Shown: positions 1 to 9,539, counted from the stretch's first letter. The stretch is DNA of 35,784 nucleotides from Nitrospirota bacterium (GCA_029261215.1 JAJDBT010000096.1:66366-102149); one strand, 5' to 3'. Made by a program: numbers and translations. The notes: generated by a model from the sequence alone, not told the origin.

Positions 1-79
1 AGGCATCGCCAGTATCGGCGGCGCAGGCACATTTGACGGCATTGTGCTTTCAGGGCTTATGGCCGCGCTCTTGGCGTAA
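1..79 (+). CDS. C-terminal end of a membrane protein, possibly DUF1614 family (partial)
   Basis: An open frame enters from the left edge and stops at TAA 77-79, giving 25 visible residues: a Gly/Ala-rich stretch with the motif GGAGTFDGI followed by a hydrophobic end (LSGLMAALLA). That glycine-rich motif followed by a terminal membrane helix is what I recall from the C-terminus of DUF1614-type integral membrane proteins, whose function is unknown. The family call rests on this short tail only. The gene converges on the minus-strand methyltransferase that follows. The 120 bases between them show no recognisable gene or hairpin. Confidence 0.45.
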   Translation, partial: GIASIGGAGTFDGIVLSGLMAALLA

Positions 80-200
80 TATCTCGGACATAAACCGCAC
101 CCAAAATATCTCCGAATAGAATAACCAACACATCTGACCCCAGAAGAGAAGCAAGTATTTGTTTTGATCGCTCTCACTCTTACAAAGAGGGCATCTATTT

Positions 201-1001
201 CTACCCTTTCCACCCAGACAAAACACAGCGTTGAACAATCAAGGGGAGAAAACTGGGTAGGTCTTCAGAGACCGTTCCCATTACATCGTCTGCAAGACGC
301 GGGTCTGTGAAACATTCATAAACATCCTCGAGAAAACCGCCGCGCAAGAGAGGGTGACGCAGAAACATCACCCCCGGCCCTGTGGCGATTTCCAGCGGCT
401 GCTCTGTGACCTCGATCTTATTAAGCCCCAGCCTGGAAAGCCATGCTCGACCTTCTTCCGCCGAGGGACGCTCTGTGATATATTCCTCTAGTTTTTTCCG
501 TTCATCACTTAATCCGCGTGTCGCCATTTCCCAATCAATCCGCTGCCAGAGAGAATCAAAACTGCCGAGCGAAGGGAAGGTCAGCGCCACCTGGCCGCCG
601 GGTTTGAGGTGCTTGAGCAGTCCTTGAAGTACTTCGAAACGATTCGGGCGAAAAAACATCACCGAAAGGTTGCCGGTAATGCGGTCAAAGGTCGGAAGAG
701 TAGAGGGAATCGCCTTCATATCCACGCATTCAAACCGTAACCAGGGCAGGTGCTTTCCCTGTATCATGCGTGCCCGTGCAATTTGATGCGGACTCACATC
801 GATGGCAAATACCTGTCCCGTCGCGCCGACTTGCTCCGCCAGATGAAAGGCGGGAATGCCCTGACCACAGGCAATATCCAGAAGCGTCGCTCCCGGAAAA
901 AGATCCAAATGGTTTAGCAAGGCTTCGGCAAAAGGCCTTGACCAATTATCCTTTGCCGGTAAAGGCCAATTTAAGAGATTTTCATTGTTACGTTCAGTCA
1001 T
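201..1001 (-). CDS. class I SAM-dependent methyltransferase
   Basis: A 266-residue cytoplasmic protein with a Rossmann-type SAM-binding fold. Motif I is LLDIACGQG (about residues 40-48), followed by an acidic strand end (VFAIDVS) for the ribose hydroxyls and a later LKPGGQVALTF strand typical of UbiE/Methyltransf_11 proteins. The substrate cannot be deduced, since the C-terminal half is not diagnostic. The ATG at 1001 lies 13 bases after an AGGAGG, a rather long spacing, but no better in-frame start is visible. It follows trmL on the same strand with a 31-base gap, so the two are probably co-transcribed. Confidence 0.85.
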   Translation of the reverse strand: MTERNNENLLNWPLPAKDNWSRPFAEALLNHLDLFPGATLLDIACGQGIPAFHLAEQVGATGQVFAIDVSPHQIARARMIQGKHLPWLRFECVDMKAIPSTLPTFDRITGNLSVMFFRPNRFEVLQGLLKHLKPGGQVALTFPSLGSFDSLWQRIDWEMATRGLSDERKKLEEYITERPSAEEGRAWLSRLGLNKIEVTEQPLEIATGPGVMFLRHPLLRGGFLEDVYECFTDPRLADDVMGTVSEDLPSFLPLIVQRCVLSGWKG

Positions 1002-1032
1002 CAGCCTGCAATTGCCTCCTCATGATTCTGTT

Positions 1033-1500
1033 TCAAAATATTGCTCCCTCAAAACCCTGTTGTCGCCAAGCTTCATAGAGTACGACCGCTACAGCGTTGG
1101 AGAGATTTAAACTCCGATTATCTGGCAGCATGGGAATACGCAGCAGGTGTTCGGCAGGCAGGCCCTCTCGGATGTGATCAGGCAAACCCTCCGTTTCCGA
1201 GCCAAAGAGAAGCGCATCTCCCCGTTCAAAGGCGACCGTGTGATAAGGTCGACCCCCAAATTTAGAACAGGCCAAAACCCGTGGTGGTTTTTCATTCGCT
1301 ATAAACTCCTCCAGACTTGCGTAAACATGTACGCTCGTAAACTCCCGATAATCGAGTCCCGCCCGGATCAGTTTTTTATCCTCCAATTCAAAACCCAGCG
1401 GGCCGATCAAATGCAAACCAGCTCCGCTGTTGGCGCAAAGGCGGATAATATTACCCGTGTTCGGCGGGATTTTAGGCTGATGTAATACAATCTGAAACAT
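1033..1500 (-). CDS. trmL: tRNA (cytidine(34)-2'-O)-methyltransferase
   Basis: A 155-residue SPOUT methyltransferase of TrmL (YibK) type, which 2'-O-methylates the wobble base of tRNA-Leu isoacceptors. Visible family signatures are the N-terminal NTGNIIRLCANSG block (residues 14-26), FGSETEGLP (99-107), and the knot-forming C-terminus with RIPM (121-124) and RSLNLSNAVAVVLYEAW (129-145). Length is standard for this minimal SPOUT enzyme. The start is supported by GAGGGG eight bases upstream of the ATG. It is divergent from folC, with about 170 bases between the starts, and is followed closely by a methyltransferase gene. Confidence 0.93.
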   Translation of the reverse strand: MFQIVLHQPKIPPNTGNIIRLCANSGAGLHLIGPLGFELEDKKLIRAGLDYREFTSVHVYASLEEFIANEKPPRVLACSKFGGRPYHTVAFERGDALLFGSETEGLPDHIREGLPAEHLLRIPMLPDNRSLNLSNAVAVVLYEAWRQQGFEGAIF

Positions 1501-1669
1501 GACTTTTTCCCCTCAAAATAAACAACGCAGTAAAAACAATCATTTAATCATATCGATCAGACAGACAGTCCTGACATAAATCCAGAGCCATCCCTTTCGA
1601 GAACATCAGGGGTTATGACGGGCTCAATCTTGAAATATTTTCCGCCTTATGATTAAATGGCCTCCGATT

Positions 1670-3022
1670 ATGACTTACTCTGAGACAATAGACTACCTTT
1701 ATCAGCGGCAAAATCAGGGCATTCGGCCGGGTCTCGCACGGATCACCTCGTTGCTCGCTCTTTTTAACCATCCGGAACAATCGTTCAAGGCCATTCACAT
1801 CGCGGGCACCAATGGAAAAGGCTCTACAGCCTCAATGGTCGCTTCAGTCCTTCAAGAAGCCGGACACCGGGTCGGGCTCTACACATCGCCCCACTTGCTT
1901 GATTTTTCAGAACGCATGCGGATCAATAATGTTCCGATTTCTCATCAAGAAATTGTAAAGCTCACAGAGCGACTTCAAAAAAGACTAAATAAAAGTTTAC
2001 CAAGGCTGGCCAGTAAAATTTCTTTTTTTGAATTCACCACCGGAATGGCTTTTCTCTATTTTGCAGAACAGGGCGTCGATTACGCAGTGGTCGAAGTGGG
2101 ATTAGGGGGGCAGTTCGACGCCACAAACCTGGTCAATTCTCTGGTTTCTTCGATCACCAGTATCGACATGGATCATGAACACTATCTTGGATCAACCCTT
2201 TCGCAGATCGCGACCGAAAAAGCCGGCATCATTAAAGAAGCCGTCCCCGTTGTTACAGCGGTTTCACAGCCCGAAGTCATTTCAATTATCGAAGAAGTCG
2301 CGCGCTTAAAAAAAGCCCCGCTGATTGAAGTCGGAAAAACAGTCTCCGCGACACTCATGACTCCTGAAGGAGCCACTTCACTCATTCATCCGATGAAAAT
2401 TCACTATACCGGACTGCGGGAATACTTCGTCGAGCTTCCGCTTTTAGGCGGGCATCAAGTCAACAACACGGCAACATCCATCGGGATTATTGAATCCCTT
2501 CAAGAACAGGGAGTTCGTATTTCTGAAAAACACATTCTTGAGGGCATCAAAAAAGTACAGATTTCAGGGCGGCTTGAAGTCATACAAAAAGACCCCCTCA
2601 TTTTACTGGATTGTGCTCATAACCCAGCGGGTGCACGGGCGCTTGGCGCATTTTTAAGCACACTTGATCCGGAACGCAAAGGAAAACATTGGTTCATTAC
2701 AGGAATTATGAAAGACAAAAAGATCGATCAAATGTTGTATCCCCTGTTTTCATGGACAGATACCTTTATTTTTACGCGCCCTGAAATCGAAAGAGCCGCC
2801 GATCCTCAGCACCTGAGCGACATCATGACCTCCCTTTTGACAAATCAGACAGAAAAACAAATGCCCGCCATAACGATAAAAGACAAGGTGCCTGATGCCA
2901 TTGACTATGCGCTCTCAAAAATGAACGCCGAGGATATTCTCGTAATCACCGGTTCTTTCTATACGGTCGGAGAGGCCAAGGGTGCACTGTTAGGAACACC
3001 TCCTTCTCTTATTCGAGGATAG
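1670..3022 (+). CDS. folC: bifunctional dihydrofolate/folylpolyglutamate synthase
   Basis: A Mur-ligase-family enzyme that adds glutamate to dihydropteroate and to reduced folates in the cytoplasm. The family P-loop GTNGKGST lies near residues 46-53. It is followed by the TSPHL segment and, in the C-terminal domain, LLDCAHNPAGA, the DxAHNP motif of the Mur/FolC superfamily. The protein is about 450 residues, normal for bacterial FolC. The start is uncertain: ATG 1670 fits the usual N-terminus (MTYSETIDYL), while ATG 1649 would add seven residues; neither has a clear Shine-Dalgarno. Its TAG is followed immediately by the lptD ATG, so translation of the two is likely coupled. Confidence 0.95.
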   Translation: MTYSETIDYLYQRQNQGIRPGLARITSLLALFNHPEQSFKAIHIAGTNGKGSTASMVASVLQEAGHRVGLYTSPHLLDFSERMRINNVPISHQEIVKLTERLQKRLNKSLPRLASKISFFEFTTGMAFLYFAEQGVDYAVVEVGLGGQFDATNLVNSLVSSITSIDMDHEHYLGSTLSQIATEKAGIIKEAVPVVTAVSQPEVISIIEEVARLKKAPLIEVGKTVSATLMTPEGATSLIHPMKIHYTGLREYFVELPLLGGHQVNNTATSIGIIESLQEQGVRISEKHILEGIKKVQISGRLEVIQKDPLILLDCAHNPAGARALGAFLSTLDPERKGKHWFITGIMKDKKIDQMLYPLFSWTDTFIFTRPEIERAADPQHLSDIMTSLLTNQTEKQMPAITIKDKVPDAIDYALSKMNAEDILVITGSFYTVGEAKGALLGTPPSLIRG

Positions 3023-5197
3023 ATGTCCCTCAGTCTTGATGACGGACAAACCCAGGGGTGTCTCTCGAAAACACACGATTCGCCACCAAATCATCGTATC
3101 TCCCACTACGCCCGTTTTTTTTTGAAGGGGCTTCTTTTTTTCTTCATCTACTCTTTACTGACCACCGGCCCTCCTAAACTTGAGGCGGCTGAAATCCCAG
3201 GTGAAAGCACCGCCCCAATTCATCTCACATCCGACCGGCTGCAATACTTTAAAGAAAAGAATCTTTATCTCGCTCAGGGAGACACTGTTGTCGAGCAGGG
3301 CCCCATGCGCCTGGAAGCAGACATGGTGCGATTCAATGAAAAAACCCGCCAACTCTCCGGCATGGGGCGAATTCATTTTTTTGATGGCGAAAACAAGATT
3401 GATGCAGACCGCATCGAAATCAACATCGATACAAAACTGGGTTTTCTCTCCAATGGAAAACTCTTTCTCAAAGAAAACAATTATTACATAGAGGGGAAAG
3501 AAATCATTCGACACGCGGACGATCAACTGGAAGTCAGCGAAGGCTCTTTCACCGCCTGCGACTGCCAGGAAAACCCCGCATGGCGCATTCGCGCAAATAA
3601 TCTGGATTTAACCGTGGATGAATATTTGGTCGCTAAACATACGCGTTTTTACATAAAAGATGTGCCCTTTTTTTATCTCCCCTACTTTATCTACCCCGCA
3701 AAACGGGATCGTCAAACCGGGCTGCTCGTTCCCCGTATTGGCTACAGTTCTCAGCACGGCTTTCGATATAAACAGGATCTCTTCATCGCCTTAAATGATC
3801 ATCAGGATGCGACCATTGCGATTGAACACCGGGGAGATAAAGGCGAAGGCTTAGGCCTTCAATACCGCTATATTCTGTCAAAAAAAGGACAGGGAGAACT
3901 TAATGCGGAATTTTTTAAAGACAATGAGGATAAGGTGGATCGCTGGCAAGTGCAATTGCGTCACCAGCAGCAATTTTCATCCCGTGTACAAGGAAAGATT
4001 GACCTGAAATATCAGAGTGAAACCTCGAATCTACGTGAGCTTTCCGATCGAACCAACGACCGGGCACAACAAAACATCGAGTCGAACGTATCGCTCACCT
4101 ATCAGGGAGAGTCGTCTTACGCCTATCTTTTGGCCCGTTATACACAAGACCTCACACAACCGACAAACAGTACCACCGCGCAGCGTCTGCCAGAAATCGG
4201 ATACAGTCTCATTGAATATCGTCCGGGCAATAGCCCGGTCTATCTAAATTTCGACACAACGGCTGTCAATTTCTGGAACGAGGCGGGACTCAACTTGCAA
4301 CGAGTCGATCTTTATCCAAAACTGGCCATGCCGCTGCGGCTTTTCCAGGGAGCCACATTAACGCCCTGGGTGGGTTTTCGGGAAACATGGTATCAGCACG
4401 GGCAACAAAGTGACGAGGCCATCAGCCGGGAAATCCTCCCTGTGGGCATCACATTTGATGGGCAGGGCACTGCACTTTGGGGTGAAACACGCCAAATCAT
4501 CCAGGGCGCGCTCTATTACGAGCATATCGACGTGCAGGATGGAGACGATCTGGTTCAAATCGATATCCTGGATGCCGTGCATGATCGTCAAAACATCACC
4601 GCAACACTGGTGCAGCGCTTCATTCACAAAGATGCCCTCGGAAACCTCGAAGAAAAGGCCGCATTAAGATTTACAGAAAGCTATCACCTAGACACAATCC
4701 CCACAGCATCGGACGAGAACCGGCGTTTTTCAGATCTTCGCACCGAGCTCACCCTGCGTCCCTGGTCTGCCCTGTCTTTGAGGGTGGATGCCTTTTATCA
4801 TCTTTACCAGGGGCAACTGACATCCATCAGCACAGATCTCGGTCTCGCCCTTGGCCCCTATCTTCATCTCACCGTCGGCCAAAGATCCACACAAGGAGAC
4901 TCCGTGCCGATTAAGGGGGATCTCTTTAACCCCTATTATCTGGGAGACCGGGAAACTGTGACACCTGAAATGGATTTCTGGTCTGGAGAAGTCGCACTCA
5001 ACACGCCTTGGGGCATCCGCTATGTGAATAGAGTGCATTATGATTCAAAACAGAACGAAATGGTTGAGATCGATCATCTCGTGGAGTACCATGCGCAATG
5101 CTGGGGAATCGGGTTTTCGTATATCGAATTTCATGACCGGAACGAATTTTCCTTCGTCCTGACATTAAAAGGACTTGGGGAGCTCGGAAGCCTTTGA
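3023..5197 (+). CDS. lptD: LPS-assembly outer-membrane protein LptD
   Basis: A 724-residue outer-membrane translocon that inserts lipopolysaccharide into the outer leaflet together with LptE. A hydrophobic segment at about residues 33-48 followed by LEAAE fits a signal peptide with an unusually long N-region, so a later start is possible. Next comes an OstA/LptA-like beta-jellyroll (about 65-160: TSDRLQYF, LEADMVRF, GKLFLKENNYY). Then comes the conserved hinge with Cys residues (GSFTACDC), the DVPFFYLPYFIYP segment and a long beta-barrel region to the C-terminus. The C-terminal GIGFSYIEFHDRNEFSF is LptD-like. The start codon abuts the folC stop. Confidence 0.93.
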   Translation: MSLSLDDGQTQGCLSKTHDSPPNHRISHYARFFLKGLLFFFIYSLLTTGPPKLEAAEIPGESTAPIHLTSDRLQYFKEKNLYLAQGDTVVEQGPMRLEADMVRFNEKTRQLSGMGRIHFFDGENKIDADRIEINIDTKLGFLSNGKLFLKENNYYIEGKEIIRHADDQLEVSEGSFTACDCQENPAWRIRANNLDLTVDEYLVAKHTRFYIKDVPFFYLPYFIYPAKRDRQTGLLVPRIGYSSQHGFRYKQDLFIALNDHQDATIAIEHRGDKGEGLGLQYRYILSKKGQGELNAEFFKDNEDKVDRWQVQLRHQQQFSSRVQGKIDLKYQSETSNLRELSDRTNDRAQQNIESNVSLTYQGESSYAYLLARYTQDLTQPTNSTTAQRLPEIGYSLIEYRPGNSPVYLNFDTTAVNFWNEAGLNLQRVDLYPKLAMPLRLFQGATLTPWVGFRETWYQHGQQSDEAISREILPVGITFDGQGTALWGETRQIIQGALYYEHIDVQDGDDLVQIDILDAVHDRQNITATLVQRFIHKDALGNLEEKAALRFTESYHLDTIPTASDENRRFSDLRTELTLRPWSALSLRVDAFYHLYQGQLTSISTDLGLALGPYLHLTVGQRSTQGDSVPIKGDLFNPYYLGDRETVTPEMDFWSGEVALNTPWGIRYVNRVHYDSKQNEMVEIDHLVEYHAQCWGIGFSYIEFHDRNEFSFVLTLKGLGELGSL

Positions 5198-5248
5198 TTC
5201 GCCGAACTTAATCAGAAACGTTTAAGACAACAAGTGGGAGACACTCTC

Positions 5249-6082
5249 ATGACTGAAAAAGACCACGCTGACGCAGAAACAATCTTCCTCATCTCCGATT
5301 CAACGGGTGAAACCGCAGAGTACATTACCAGTGCGGCCTTATCGCAATTTTCAAAAGCGGAAACCTTCATCGTTCGAAGACGGTATATTCGCACTGAAGA
5401 GCAGATCGAGGATGTGATGAAGGAAGCAAAACCCAAACATGCCTTGCTTATTTTCACCTTTGTTTCTGAAAATCTTCGTATGAAAATGCGGGAAGCCGCA
5501 CTCAATTCCGGTCTGCTCGCAGTAGATGTCCTGGGGCCGCTTTTGACGGCGATGAGTCATTTTTTCAACCGCTCTCCCCGCTCCGAACCGGGTCGCCTTC
5601 ACCGTATCGACACCGAATATTTCAGCCGTGTCGAAGCCGTACAATTTGCCGTTAAGCACGATGACGGCCAAAACCTCCACGGCGTAAAAAATTCGGACGT
5701 CGTCCTCGTCGGCCCGTCCCGAACGGCCAAGACGCCTTTGTCCATTTACCTTGCGCGATTTGGCATCAAAGTTTCGAACATCCCCCTGGTTCTAAACATT
5801 CCCATTCCAAAAGTTCTGGATGAAATTGAGCAAAACCGCGTGATCGCATTGATCATTGATCCGCATCGATTGATGGAAATCAGGGCATCGCGCTTAAAAA
5901 AGATGAAACAGGAAGGTTCAGACTATGCCGACCTTAATACCATTATTCAGGAACTGAACTACGTCCGAAAGATTTATCATCAGCACCCTGAGTGGAGTGT
6001 GATTGATGTCACAGGCCGTGCCGTGGAAGAGGTTGCGACAGACGTCAGGGCGCTCATTCGAAAGTTCGATCTGCTCAGCTAA
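5249..6082 (+). CDS. pyruvate,phosphate dikinase / PEP synthase regulatory protein (bifunctional kinase-pyrophosphorylase)
   Basis: A 277-residue PPSR (DUF299) protein. Members switch PPDK or PEP synthase off by ADP-dependent threonine phosphorylation and on by phosphate-dependent dephosphorylation, controlling the pyruvate/PEP node. The N-terminal LISDSTGETAE (about 14-24) and the P-loop-like VGPSRTAKTPLSIYLA (about 154-169) are the family's signature segments. ATG 5249 is preferred over the in-frame GTG at 5234 because GGGAG at 5236-5240 sits eight bases before it. The target dikinase gene is not in this window. It is followed by the exporter operon after about 110 bases. Confidence 0.93.
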   Translation: MTEKDHADAETIFLISDSTGETAEYITSAALSQFSKAETFIVRRRYIRTEEQIEDVMKEAKPKHALLIFTFVSENLRMKMREAALNSGLLAVDVLGPLLTAMSHFFNRSPRSEPGRLHRIDTEYFSRVEAVQFAVKHDDGQNLHGVKNSDVVLVGPSRTAKTPLSIYLARFGIKVSNIPLVLNIPIPKVLDEIEQNRVIALIIDPHRLMEIRASRLKKMKQEGSDYADLNTIIQELNYVRKIYHQHPEWSVIDVTGRAVEEVATDVRALIRKFDLLS

Positions 6083-6115
6083 GCCCTTCCCCGACTCAAA
6101 CAAGCGTTTCAAAGC

Positions 6116-6145
6116 CGGACAAAGCCAGACAAACGTGTGTATAAT
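6116..6145 (+). promoter_or_regulatory. candidate sigma70 promoter for the exporter operon
   Basis: A perfect -10 hexamer TATAAT at 6140-6145 lies 18 bases downstream of CGGACA (6116-6121), which matches four of six positions of TTGACA. It is the only good -10 box in the 113-base gap before the HlyD gene, whose AAGGAG (6177-6182) and ATG 6196 follow. Recognised by eye only. Confidence 0.4.
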
Positions 6146-6195
6146 TCGAGTCTCGATCTTATCCTGTATTCAGAACAAGGAGTACTTATTTTTCA

Positions 6196-7158
6196 ATGAC
6201 CGGACGTTTATTTGCAGTACTTTTTATTTCCATCGGCATCGTGGTCTCCTTTGCGGGTTTCCCCTTTATCGAAAAAAAAGAAGAACCCAGCGCGATTGAC
6301 CGGGTCGGCATTATTGAATCCACCGAAGTCTATTTAAGCTCAAAAATCAGTGAACGCATCGCTTCACTACCCTACAAGGAAGGGGACTTTGTCCCAAAAG
6401 ACGCCGTTGTGATTCGTTTGGAATTGGACGAAATGCGCGCCGAAGCGGCCCAGGCAGATGCGGATCTCCATCGCGGCGCAGCGGAAATCATTACCGCCGA
6501 AGCCATTTTGGCAAAAGAAGGGGCCTCGCTGGCCAAAGCACAACGTAATTTAAACCGAGTCTCAAAACTCTATCAGGATGGTTTGATTTCTACAGCCAAA
6601 CTCGACGAGGCCACCACAGACCACGACCTCGCTAAAGCCGAAATCAAGGTCGCAGAAGCCCGTATACAGTCTGCCAAAGCCCAGCTCGAACAATACCGCG
6701 CGCGGCTTGCGCTCTATCAGGTTCGCTTGAAAGAAGGTGAAATTCATACACCCATTGCGGGCCTCGTCACCATGAAAGCTTACGAAGTCGGAGAAATGGT
6801 CTCGCCGGGGATCAGCATTTTAACCCTCATCGACCCCGCTTCTGTCTGGGCTCGTATCGATCTCGAAGAAAGCGTGGTCGGGAAGATTCGGGTGGGCGGC
6901 CGGGCAGACCTGTTTTTAAATACATCTGCCCAAACTGCTTTTCCAGGGAAAATCATGGAAATTGGTTCTGAAGGGGCTTTTGCCACACAACGCGACGCAA
7001 CGCGCGGACGACAGGATATCAAGACCTTTCGCGTCAAGATCAGCGCCTCTTCAGAGAAGGGCTTACTCAAGCCAGGCATGACCGTGCGCGCCCGGATTTA
7101 TTTTGAAACGGAAGAACAACAAAAGGCCACGGCCAACCCACAAAAGAGCCAGGGATAA
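6196..7158 (+). CDS. HlyD-family periplasmic adaptor (membrane fusion protein) of an ABC exporter
   Basis: A 320-residue adaptor that bridges an inner-membrane transporter and an outer-membrane channel. One N-terminal membrane anchor (about residues 4-22) is followed by a split lipoyl domain: the first half around LPYKEGDFVPKDAVVIRL, the second around GLVTMKAYEVGEMVSPG. A long Ala/Glu/Lys-rich coiled-coil hairpin (about 75-175) separates the halves. A beta-barrel region with PASVWARIDLEE follows. Spacing from AAGGAG to the ATG is 13 bases, rather long. It is the first of four genes that together make a complete tripartite exporter; the order and single ABC-2 permease resemble the YbhG/YbhFSR type. 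The substrate is unknown. Confidence 0.9.
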   Translation: MTGRLFAVLFISIGIVVSFAGFPFIEKKEEPSAIDRVGIIESTEVYLSSKISERIASLPYKEGDFVPKDAVVIRLELDEMRAEAAQADADLHRGAAEIITAEAILAKEGASLAKAQRNLNRVSKLYQDGLISTAKLDEATTDHDLAKAEIKVAEARIQSAKAQLEQYRARLALYQVRLKEGEIHTPIAGLVTMKAYEVGEMVSPGISILTLIDPASVWARIDLEESVVGKIRVGGRADLFLNTSAQTAFPGKIMEIGSEGAFATQRDATRGRQDIKTFRVKISASSEKGLLKPGMTVRARIYFETEEQQKATANPQKSQG

Positions 7159-7168
7159 AACAAACAAA

Positions 7169-8218
7169 ATGATGAACCCAAGCGCCGTGGTCGTCCAACA
7201 TTTGCTCAAACAATACGGCTCAATCGCCGCAGTAAATGACATCAACTTTGAAGTCGCGGCTGGCACCTGCTTTGGATCTCTCGGACCAAATGGCGCTGGC
7301 AAAACAACCCTGATTCGGATTTTAAGCGGACTGATCAAACCCACTTCAGGCCAGGCATGGGTAAACGGCATCGACATTTCAAAACACCCGGATGCCGTAC
7401 GGAGACACATCGGCGTTGTCTCACAAGCCATGACCACAGACCTGGATCTGAGCGGCCGGGAAAACCTTGATATTTATGCCCGATATTTTAGTGTAGGAAA
7501 AAAGGAACGAACAGATCGCATCAAGATCTTGCTTGAGCGGATCGGATTAACAAATCGCGCCGACGACTTGGTGGCGACCTATTCCGGCGGCATGCGGCGA
7601 CGACTCGAAATCGCCCGCGGCCTCATTCATCGTCCCAGGATTCTGTTTCTGGATGAACCGACCATCGGCCTGGACCCGCAGTCCCGCCGCGTTGTTTGGG
7701 AGTTGTTAGAAGAATTTCGCCGGGACGAGCAACTCACGATTTTTTTAACCACCCATTACATGGATGAAGCCGATCGCTTATGTGATCAGATTGCCATCGT
7801 GGATCAGGGAAAAGTTGTTGTTCTCGATACGCCGGAAGGACTCAAAAAGAGTATTCCCAGCAACAAGATTGTCGAGGTCGTCATTGAAGATCAGACCAAA
7901 AAGGATGACACATGGTCCCTTGAAACCCTGATCTCACGGCTTTCCGATGATCCCTTTGTCGAAAGGGTTTCCCATCAAACAACAGATGTCCTTTCAGAAC
8001 AGATCGGCCTTCAGATTGATGTCAACAACGGCGTAAGCGCCATCCCGATTTTAATGAAGACACTCCAGGGGTGGGGTTTTAAAATTCAGGCCATTGGTCT
8101 GAAACAGGCCTCCCTTGAAGATGTTTTTATCCATTACACCGGCCGCTCCATCCGAAAAGAAGAAGGACAAAAAGTCAACTTTTTCATCGGCGCGGGCGTC
8201 CCACGAAAGATGGGTTAA
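7169..8218 (+). CDS. ABC-2 type exporter, ATP-binding subunit
   Basis: A cytoplasmic ATPase of about 349 residues that powers the exporter. It shows Walker A GPNGAGKTT, Q-loop region VVSQAM, signature YSGGMRRR, Walker B ILFLDEPTIGLD and the switch histidine in TTHYMDEA. The C-terminal extension after about residue 230 is typical of drug/ABC-2 ATPases. The reading frame is open upstream into the HlyD gene (an ATG at 7103), but the conserved protein starts at the tandem ATGs at 7169/7172, ten bases after the HlyD stop, so 7169 is preferred. The Shine-Dalgarno (AGGG at 7151-7154) is weak, suggesting coupling to the upstream gene. Confidence 0.95.
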   Translation: MMNPSAVVVQHLLKQYGSIAAVNDINFEVAAGTCFGSLGPNGAGKTTLIRILSGLIKPTSGQAWVNGIDISKHPDAVRRHIGVVSQAMTTDLDLSGRENLDIYARYFSVGKKERTDRIKILLERIGLTNRADDLVATYSGGMRRRLEIARGLIHRPRILFLDEPTIGLDPQSRRVVWELLEEFRRDEQLTIFLTTHYMDEADRLCDQIAIVDQGKVVVLDTPEGLKKSIPSNKIVEVVIEDQTKKDDTWSLETLISRLSDDPFVERVSHQTTDVLSEQIGLQIDVNNGVSAIPILMKTLQGWGFKIQAIGLKQASLEDVFIHYTGRSIRKEEGQKVNFFIGAGVPRKMG

Positions 8219-8374
8219 CTGTGAAGCCCTGCCCTATAAGTCAAAGCTTGCCTCTCATCCCTTTCCCTGATTTTTTTTCAGGACAAGGGCTGGTGAAACA
8301 CAGTCCCGGAGCGTGTTCCTACGCGAGCATGACTGCGTCGCAAGACCGCATTCGCAAAAAAGAGAGGTAAACGC

Positions 8375-9496
8375 ATGAGTTTGACACATGTATTGGCCTT
8401 TGTAGAACGCGACCTGCGAAAATTCATGCGGAATCCACTTTCAATCCTCTCGAATGTCCTGCTCCCGATTGTTTATCTTCTGATTATTGGAAACTCCTTT
8501 CAGGGGACATTAAAAAAACTGCCGCTGGGCGTCATCAATCAGGATCATGGCCCTTTTGCAAAAAGAATAATTGATCGTCTGCATGCGCTTGAAGCAGGCC
8601 CAAACACCATCAAGCTCAGCTTGCTCTTTGACGCCGGGGAAGGAGAGAAGGCCGTCCGTGAAGGACGATTAAAGGGCGCAATGATCATCCCGCCCCATTT
8701 TTCAAAAAATATCGCCCGGGGTACGATGCCTGAAGTGGGGCTGATGCTGGATAACACCGATGCCGTTTCCTCGGCGGCCCTGCAACAGGCCGTAGGAGAT
8801 GCCTTTTCCTTTTTACAGGTTGATGTCATTTCCGTACGGCCAGACCGGAACGAACCAAAACTTCGCCTGCTCGAACTCTACCGAAAACTGGATTACGATG
8901 CTTCGATTGTGCCCGGCGCGGTGGTCATGGCAATCTTCATGGGGACAATGACGACAGGCGCCTTTAACCTGGTGATGGATCGTTTTTTGGGCGTACACGA
9001 ATCCTATCTTTCTACCCCGCTTACAAAGGGGGAGTTGGTTCTGGGAATTTTAATCAGCGGCGTATTTGTAACGACGCTTGTCGCGCTGATCGTGCTCGGC
9101 TCGGGCATCATGATGACCGGATTAACAGTTACAGGAGGGCTCACTTCATTTTTTGCGGCCCTTCTGGTCATCGTGCTGACGGCCACCGGCCTTTTAAGTA
9201 TGATGTGCATTTTTTTGGCCCGCGTGGATCACCCCAGAATCGTCGGGCTTTTTGGCGGCTTTCTGAATATTATTTTCTTTTTCCCCAGCGGGGCGGTTTA
9301 CCCCGTCGAAAGTTTTCCCGATTGGCTGCATGCTTTTTCAAGGATCAACCCTGAAAGTTATGCCGTTCATGCATTGAAAACTATTCTCTTCAAAGGCATG
9401 TCCTGGCCAGCCCTGCAAGAAGATATTCTTTTTTTATCTGGATTTATGGTGCTGATGACGCTGATTTCCACAGGAATTTACAAGAGAACCCTTTAA
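8375..9496 (+). CDS. ABC-2 type exporter, permease subunit
   Basis: A 373-residue inner-membrane protein of the ABC-2/YhgE-like type. One N-terminal membrane helix (about 22-40, LSNVLLPIVYLLIIG) is followed by a large periplasmic domain (about 45-175) and then five closely spaced helices in the C-terminal half. The family segments GALVILGS-like and FFPSGAVYPVESFP are visible near the end. GAGAGG at 8362-8367 sits seven bases before the ATG. A 156-base non-coding spacer separates it from the ATPase gene, unlike the tight spacing elsewhere in this operon. It pairs with the upstream ATPase and HlyD adaptor and the downstream TolC-like channel. Confidence 0.93.
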   Translation: MSLTHVLAFVERDLRKFMRNPLSILSNVLLPIVYLLIIGNSFQGTLKKLPLGVINQDHGPFAKRIIDRLHALEAGPNTIKLSLLFDAGEGEKAVREGRLKGAMIIPPHFSKNIARGTMPEVGLMLDNTDAVSSAALQQAVGDAFSFLQVDVISVRPDRNEPKLRLLELYRKLDYDASIVPGAVVMAIFMGTMTTGAFNLVMDRFLGVHESYLSTPLTKGELVLGILISGVFVTTLVALIVLGSGIMMTGLTVTGGLTSFFAALLVIVLTATGLLSMMCIFLARVDHPRIVGLFGGFLNIIFFFPSGAVYPVESFPDWLHAFSRINPESYAVHALKTILFKGMSWPALQEDILFLSGFMVLMTLISTGIYKRTL

Positions 9497-9539
9497 AAAA
9501 ACATCACAAATGATTAGAATGCTTTTTTTTGGAGTAAAT

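Noticed and set aside
50-238. Minus-strand 62-codon frame with a CPLC motif
   Set aside because: It overlaps the 3' ends of two real genes in other frames. The cysteine pair alone is not enough, and no ribosome-binding site or homologue is apparent.
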